NCBI GenBank assembly: GCA_964542425.1
Contig: CAZIUB010000035.1
Location: 1-29,667, forward strand
Direction: 5' to 3'
Origin: Dongia_A sp964542425
GTDB taxonomy: Bacteria > Pseudomonadota > Alphaproteobacteria > Dongiales > Dongiaceae
Length of the DNA stretch: 29,667 nucleotides
The position numbers and the translations under genes are program-made. A model generated the notes under the pieces. It was not told the DNA's origin, searched no databases, and saw only the letters and a list, made by a program, of their open reading frames with translations. Shown piece after piece: positions 28,395 to 29,667 of the stretch. Each line of letters opens with the position of its first letter. Position 1 is the stretch's first letter.

Positions 28395-29667
28395 CTAGAC
28401 ATGGTCACGCGGAATTTTGAGCGACCAGTTCCTGGCGAAAACACGATCATCGCCCTCGAAGGCGTCAAGCGTGGCACTCACCAGGAAATGGGTCTCGGTC
28501 GCGGTCATGATGATCCGGGTTTCGCTGCCGATCCTCCAATCGCCGCGACGATAGAGCCGCCGGCTGCCGATGTCGACCCTGGCGCTCAAGGGATCGTCGG
28601 GCGCCACCGAATAGTTGCTGTCGCGCCAGGCGCCGACTTCCAAATCGATGTCGTCCAGGCGGCGGATGCCTTCGTTTCCGGTGCGCCGGACAAATCCCCG
28701 ACCCGACATGACGTCATGTCCGATACTCCAGTCGTTCTTGGCCGGCTCGATCACGCTCTGACGGAGAGGCTCGGCGCATTCGGGTAGGCCAAAGGGCTTG
28801 AGCGCTTCATCCTCCGCGCGGGGGCGACGCGTGGGCAGGGTGAGCGCGCATCGGCCTAGATTGAGGTCGAGTGTCACCGCCTTGGGCGATGGCCAAGCGA
28901 TCGGCCAATAGGCGCTGGAGAGGGCGATGCGCAAACGGTTTCCCTTGGCGAAAAGATGCGCGATGCCGTTCAGCATGAGGCGCACGGAATAGCCACGGGC
29001 CGCCTCCAGCGGTTTCACATCCTCATGCCCGTCCCGATGTGTGAGATTGAGAAGGCCGTAGGAAACCCTGGTGACCGCACCATCGGCCATGATTTCGCAC
29101 AAGGTGGCGGCAAGAAAGGCGGATGGCCGATCGGAGACAAGCTCCAGCTCCAGCTCCGGAAATCCAAGAATTTCCAGATCCCCGGCCAGGGGCGCGGAAT
29201 CGAAGACCAACTGGCCGCCTTCCTCGATCCGCTGGTCCAGGGATTGATCGGGGATGAGGCCATAGGGGCACCATTTGGCCGCCGCCTGCCCCGTCGTTTG
29301 ATGTGGGTGAATGCGCGCGGCACCTTCCGCCGCCTTGGCGCCGGCCTCGCCCAGGGAGCCCGTCAGCAGCGGCCGGCGCTCACGCGCGATATTGGGCGAG
29401 GGCCAGGAAGGTTCGGTAACCCAGCGTCCGGGGCGCTCCTCGTAATAGGGCTTGGGGGGAACCGGGTCTTCCATCCACAGGCGGAACATCGGCTCGTTCA
29501 TGATCCCGGTTGGCTTACCCTTCAGCCAGTGATCCCACCAGCGCAGGGATTCCTGGAGGAACCCGATCGCCGGGCCGGGCAGACCCAGGTGCGGGTACTT
29601 GTGGCCCCACGGCCCGACCAGCCCCTTGCGCGGACAGCGCATATTGGCCAGCAGCCGCGGCACGGCG
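28395..29667 (-). CDS. CocE/NonD-family hydrolase, partial (5' end beyond window)
   Basis: The 424 codons here are the C-terminal part of an alpha/beta-hydrolase of the CocE/NonD (X-Pro dipeptidyl-peptidase-like) family. The open frame runs off the right edge, so the N-terminus with the nucleophile elbow is not visible. GPWGHKYPH near the edge supplies the catalytic His region. After it come SLRWWDHWLKG and the jelly-roll C-terminal domain with FRLWMEDP, LELELVSDRP, VSYGLLNLTHRDGHED and GNRLRIALSSAYWP, all typical. Substrate is not predictable (acyl, peptide or ester). The GFA gene starts 13 bp after its stop on the same strand, so the two form an operon. Confidence 0.85.
   Translation of the reverse strand, partial: AVPRLLANMRCPRKGLVGPWGHKYPHLGLPGPAIGFLQESLRWWDHWLKGKPTGIMNEPMFRLWMEDPVPPKPYYEERPGRWVTEPSWPSPNIARERRPLLTGSLGEAGAKAAEGAARIHPHQTTGQAAAKWCPYGLIPDQSLDQRIEEGGQLVFDSAPLAGDLEILGFPELELELVSDRPSAFLAATLCEIMADGAVTRVSYGLLNLTHRDGHEDVKPLEAARGYSVRLMLNGIAHLFAKGNRLRIALSSAYWPIAWPSPKAVTLDLNLGRCALTLPTRRPRAEDEALKPFGLPECAEPLRQSVIEPAKNDWSIGHDVMSGRGFVRRTGNEGIRRLDDIDLEVGAWRDSNYSVAPDDPLSARVDIGSRRLYRRGDWRIGSETRIIMTATETHFLVSATLDAFEGDDRVFARNWSLKIPRDHV

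Overview
The window is chromosomal DNA of a GC-rich alphaproteobacterium. The evidence is the codon usage, an inositol/rhizopine-type catabolic cluster, DUF2280/DUF1376-type phage genes and a tRNA-Ala(CGC) 3' end of alphaproteobacterial type. No 16S or other marker gene is present, so no genus is claimed. It has two halves that meet at about 15.5 kb.

Left half (1-15546), mobile DNA. Bases 1-2.4 kb are a scrapyard: the C-terminal remnant of a large serine recombinase, three copies of a ~27-bp insertion-end-like repeat (33-59, 474-502 inverted, 632-661), a 5'-truncated gene with a HEPN-like RNRLAH motif, and a 26-bp imperfect direct repeat (62-87 and 2246-2271), the second copy next to a perfect terminator hairpin. 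Bases 2.4-7.6 kb carry minus-strand accessory genes: a macrodomain/PARG-like protein, a CDKN3-like dual-specificity phosphatase, a large two-HKD phospholipase D-like protein and a DUF932 protein. The phosphatase and the PLD gene both show reading-frame lesions. Bases 7.8-8.9 kb hold an XRE repressor divergent from two small membrane proteins, with a dyad operator between them. Bases 8.96-15.5 kb are a compact minus-strand phage-like replication/packaging module: tyrosine integrase, hypothetical gene, excisionase-like HTH, DUF1376, CHC2 zinc finger, TOPRIM-helicase, a 48-aa coupled ORF, HTH and DUF2280 (TerS-like). It ends in a stub that may be the start of a large terminase. No capsid, portal, tail or lysis gene is seen. 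The integrase lies beside a 45-nt tRNA-Ala 3' fragment (attachment site). The gene order recalls phage satellites (PICI-like), although a deleted prophage is equally possible. The other attachment site is not in the window.

Right half (15547-29667), metabolic backbone. A plus-strand series runs iolD, a type II NADH dehydrogenase, an SMP-30 lactonase, a LigC-like Gfo/Idh/MocA dehydrogenase, an HpcH/HpaI aldolase and an IlvD/Edd sugar-acid dehydratase. Together these look like inositol ring opening plus a non-phosphorylative sugar-acid route ending in an aldol cleavage, with NADH reoxidation. An IS110-family element of IS1111 type then separates them from iolE (minus), which is divergent from mocE- and mocF-like genes for the ferredoxin and ferredoxin reductase of a rhizopine-demethylase-type oxygenase. 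The IS has a long 3' noncoding tail and sits in a REP-like palindrome. A GFA-family gene and a CocE/NonD hydrolase, cut by the window edge, finish the window.

All positions were read by eye. No database search, folding or GC calculation was run.
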